Origin: Dehalococcoidia bacterium
Lineage (GTDB): Bacteria; Chloroflexota; Dehalococcoidia; Dehalococcoidales; RBG-16-60-22
Length of the DNA: 5,842 nt
Assembly (NCBI GenBank): GCA_030605045.1
Contig: JAUWBK010000080.1
Coordinates: 1 to 5,842, forward strand
Direction of reading: 5' to 3'
This document shows, piece by piece, positions 5,146 through 5,842 of the stretch; the stretch's first letter is position 1, and the number at the start of each line of letters is the position of its first letter. Under the pieces are notes generated by a model, which was not told where the DNA came from, made no database searches, and was given only the letters and a program-made list of their open reading frames with translations. The translations under genes were made by a program, and so were the position numbers.

Positions 5146-5174
5146 TAGCCATATCCCACAAAAGCTGTTATAGT
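5146..5174 (+). promoter_or_regulatory. Metallophosphoesterase promoter (extended -10, near-leaderless)
   Basis: TGT-TATAGT has its hexamer at 5169-5174, and TAGCCA at 5146-5151 matches the -35 consensus at four of six bases with a 17-nt spacer. The expected start near 5181 lies only about 3 nt before the ATG at 5184. GAGG touches the ATG with no spacing and cannot act as a normal ribosome binding site. Confidence 0.55.
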
Positions 5175-5183
5175 TTTTAGAGG

Positions 5184-5842
5184 ATGCGTTACGCAATTAT
5201 TGCCGATATTCACGCCAATCTAACTGCCTTTACCGCGGTGCTGGAAGACATTGAGCGCCGAGGAGGAGTGGAGGAGATGTGGTGTTTGGGAGATATCGTT
5301 GGCTATGGTCCCGACCCGCACCAGTGTATCGAACTTCTGCGCCAGTATAACCATGTTTGCGTTGCCGGCAATCACGATTGGGGCGCCATCGGTAAGACAG
5401 ATATTGCCGATTTTAATCCCGATGCTGCCGCTGCCTGCCGCTGGACGGCACAGCAACTAAGCCCAGAGGATATTCAGTACCTTGAGAGCTTACCCTTGAC
5501 TATTGAGAAAGATGATTTTACTCTGGTGCACGGCAGCCCGAGAGACCCTATCTGGGAGTACCTTATATCAACCAGCATCGCCAGCGAAAATTTTACCTTT
5601 TTCCAATCGCAATATTGCCTAGTCGGTCACTCACATGTGCCCCTAATCTTTAGAGATGAAGACGGTGCCTGTTCTTTCAGTAAATTGGCAGCTAATATTG
5701 GACTTGCCTTGGGCAAGAGCCGGCTAATCATCAATCCGGGTGGCGTGGGTCAACCCCGGGACGGTGACTCCCGAGCCAGCTACGCTATCTATGACAGTGA
5801 GACTAAGTTGGTCAGGCTTTACCGCATTCCTTATGACATTGA
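5184..5842 (+). CDS. YfcE/MJ0936-like metallophosphoesterase, 3' end cut by window
   Basis: A calcineurin-like phosphoesterase, 219 residues visible and cut by the right edge; relatives are about 240-250 aa, so little is missing. The dimetal site is complete: D8-I-H10, D37 in GDIVGYGPDP (36-45), N63-H64-D65 in GNHD, H116 in HGSP and GHSH at 148-151. NPGGVGQPRD at 184-193 is the typical family closing motif. These enzymes hydrolyse phosphodiesters or phosphomonoesters with two divalent metals; the physiological substrate is usually unknown. It is a soluble protein with no signal peptide. MRYAIIADIHAN at the N-terminus fits the family start exactly, supporting the ATG at 5184. It is transcribed divergently from the homocysteine operon across a hairpin-rich spacer and shows no functional link to it. 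Confidence 0.93.
   Translation, partial: MRYAIIADIHANLTAFTAVLEDIERRGGVEEMWCLGDIVGYGPDPHQCIELLRQYNHVCVAGNHDWGAIGKTDIADFNPDAAAACRWTAQQLSPEDIQYLESLPLTIEKDDFTLVHGSPRDPIWEYLISTSIASENFTFFQSQYCLVGHSHVPLIFRDEDGACSFSKLAANIGLALGKSRLIINPGGVGQPRDGDSRASYAIYDSETKLVRLYRIPYDI

Noticed and set aside
5220..5460. Frames on both strands inside the metallophosphoesterase gene
   Set aside because: Shadows of a gene whose five metal-site motifs all read in one frame.

Overview
The window looks like chromosome from an anaerobic bacterium. A Chloroflexota member of the Dehalococcoidia type is my best guess. That guess rests on the CxGCG-type hotdog thioesterase, the sulfide-to-homocysteine gene set and the moderate GC content. 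It is an inference, and an anaerobic Deltaproteobacterium-like or Firmicutes source cannot be excluded. There is no rRNA, tRNA, CRISPR array or transposase.

Left third (1-1971, minus strand). A two-gene unit holds thiL (thiamine-monophosphate kinase), followed by a 4-bp ATGA overlap and an open reading frame that runs off the left edge. That frame fuses a PaaI-type hotdog thioesterase to a beta-phosphoglucomutase-like HAD phosphatase. thiL has an extended -10 box that ends 7 nt before its ATG, so its mRNA is probably leaderless.

Centre (2011-2356). A near-perfect 17-bp inverted repeat brackets a strong plus-strand promoter and a 55-aa single-span membrane protein with an excellent ribosome binding site. 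It looks like a self-contained small cassette or MITE-like element placed just upstream of the thiL promoter.

Right half (2383-4978, minus strand). An operon of three genes: a COG1900/DUF39 homocysteine biosynthesis protein, a NIL-domain 2x[4Fe-4S] ferredoxin and a UPF0280 (COG2122, ApbE-superfamily) protein. From established work on methanogens, COG1900 with NIL-ferredoxin forms homocysteine from aspartate semialdehyde and sulfide; the COG2122 protein is, as I recall, tied to the same sulfur route. The operon has a consensus promoter and a perfect 9-bp inverted repeat over its -10 box. Its leader of about 128 nt can fold so that the first start codon is buried in a 9-bp stem.

The stretch 4816-5183 has no conventional gene. 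It holds the operon leader and promoter, three hairpin-forming repeats that cannot be ordinary terminators because both flanking genes point outward, and the promoter of the last gene. That gene (5184 to the right edge, plus strand) is a YfcE/MJ0936-like metallophosphoesterase, again with a promoter almost abutting its ATG.
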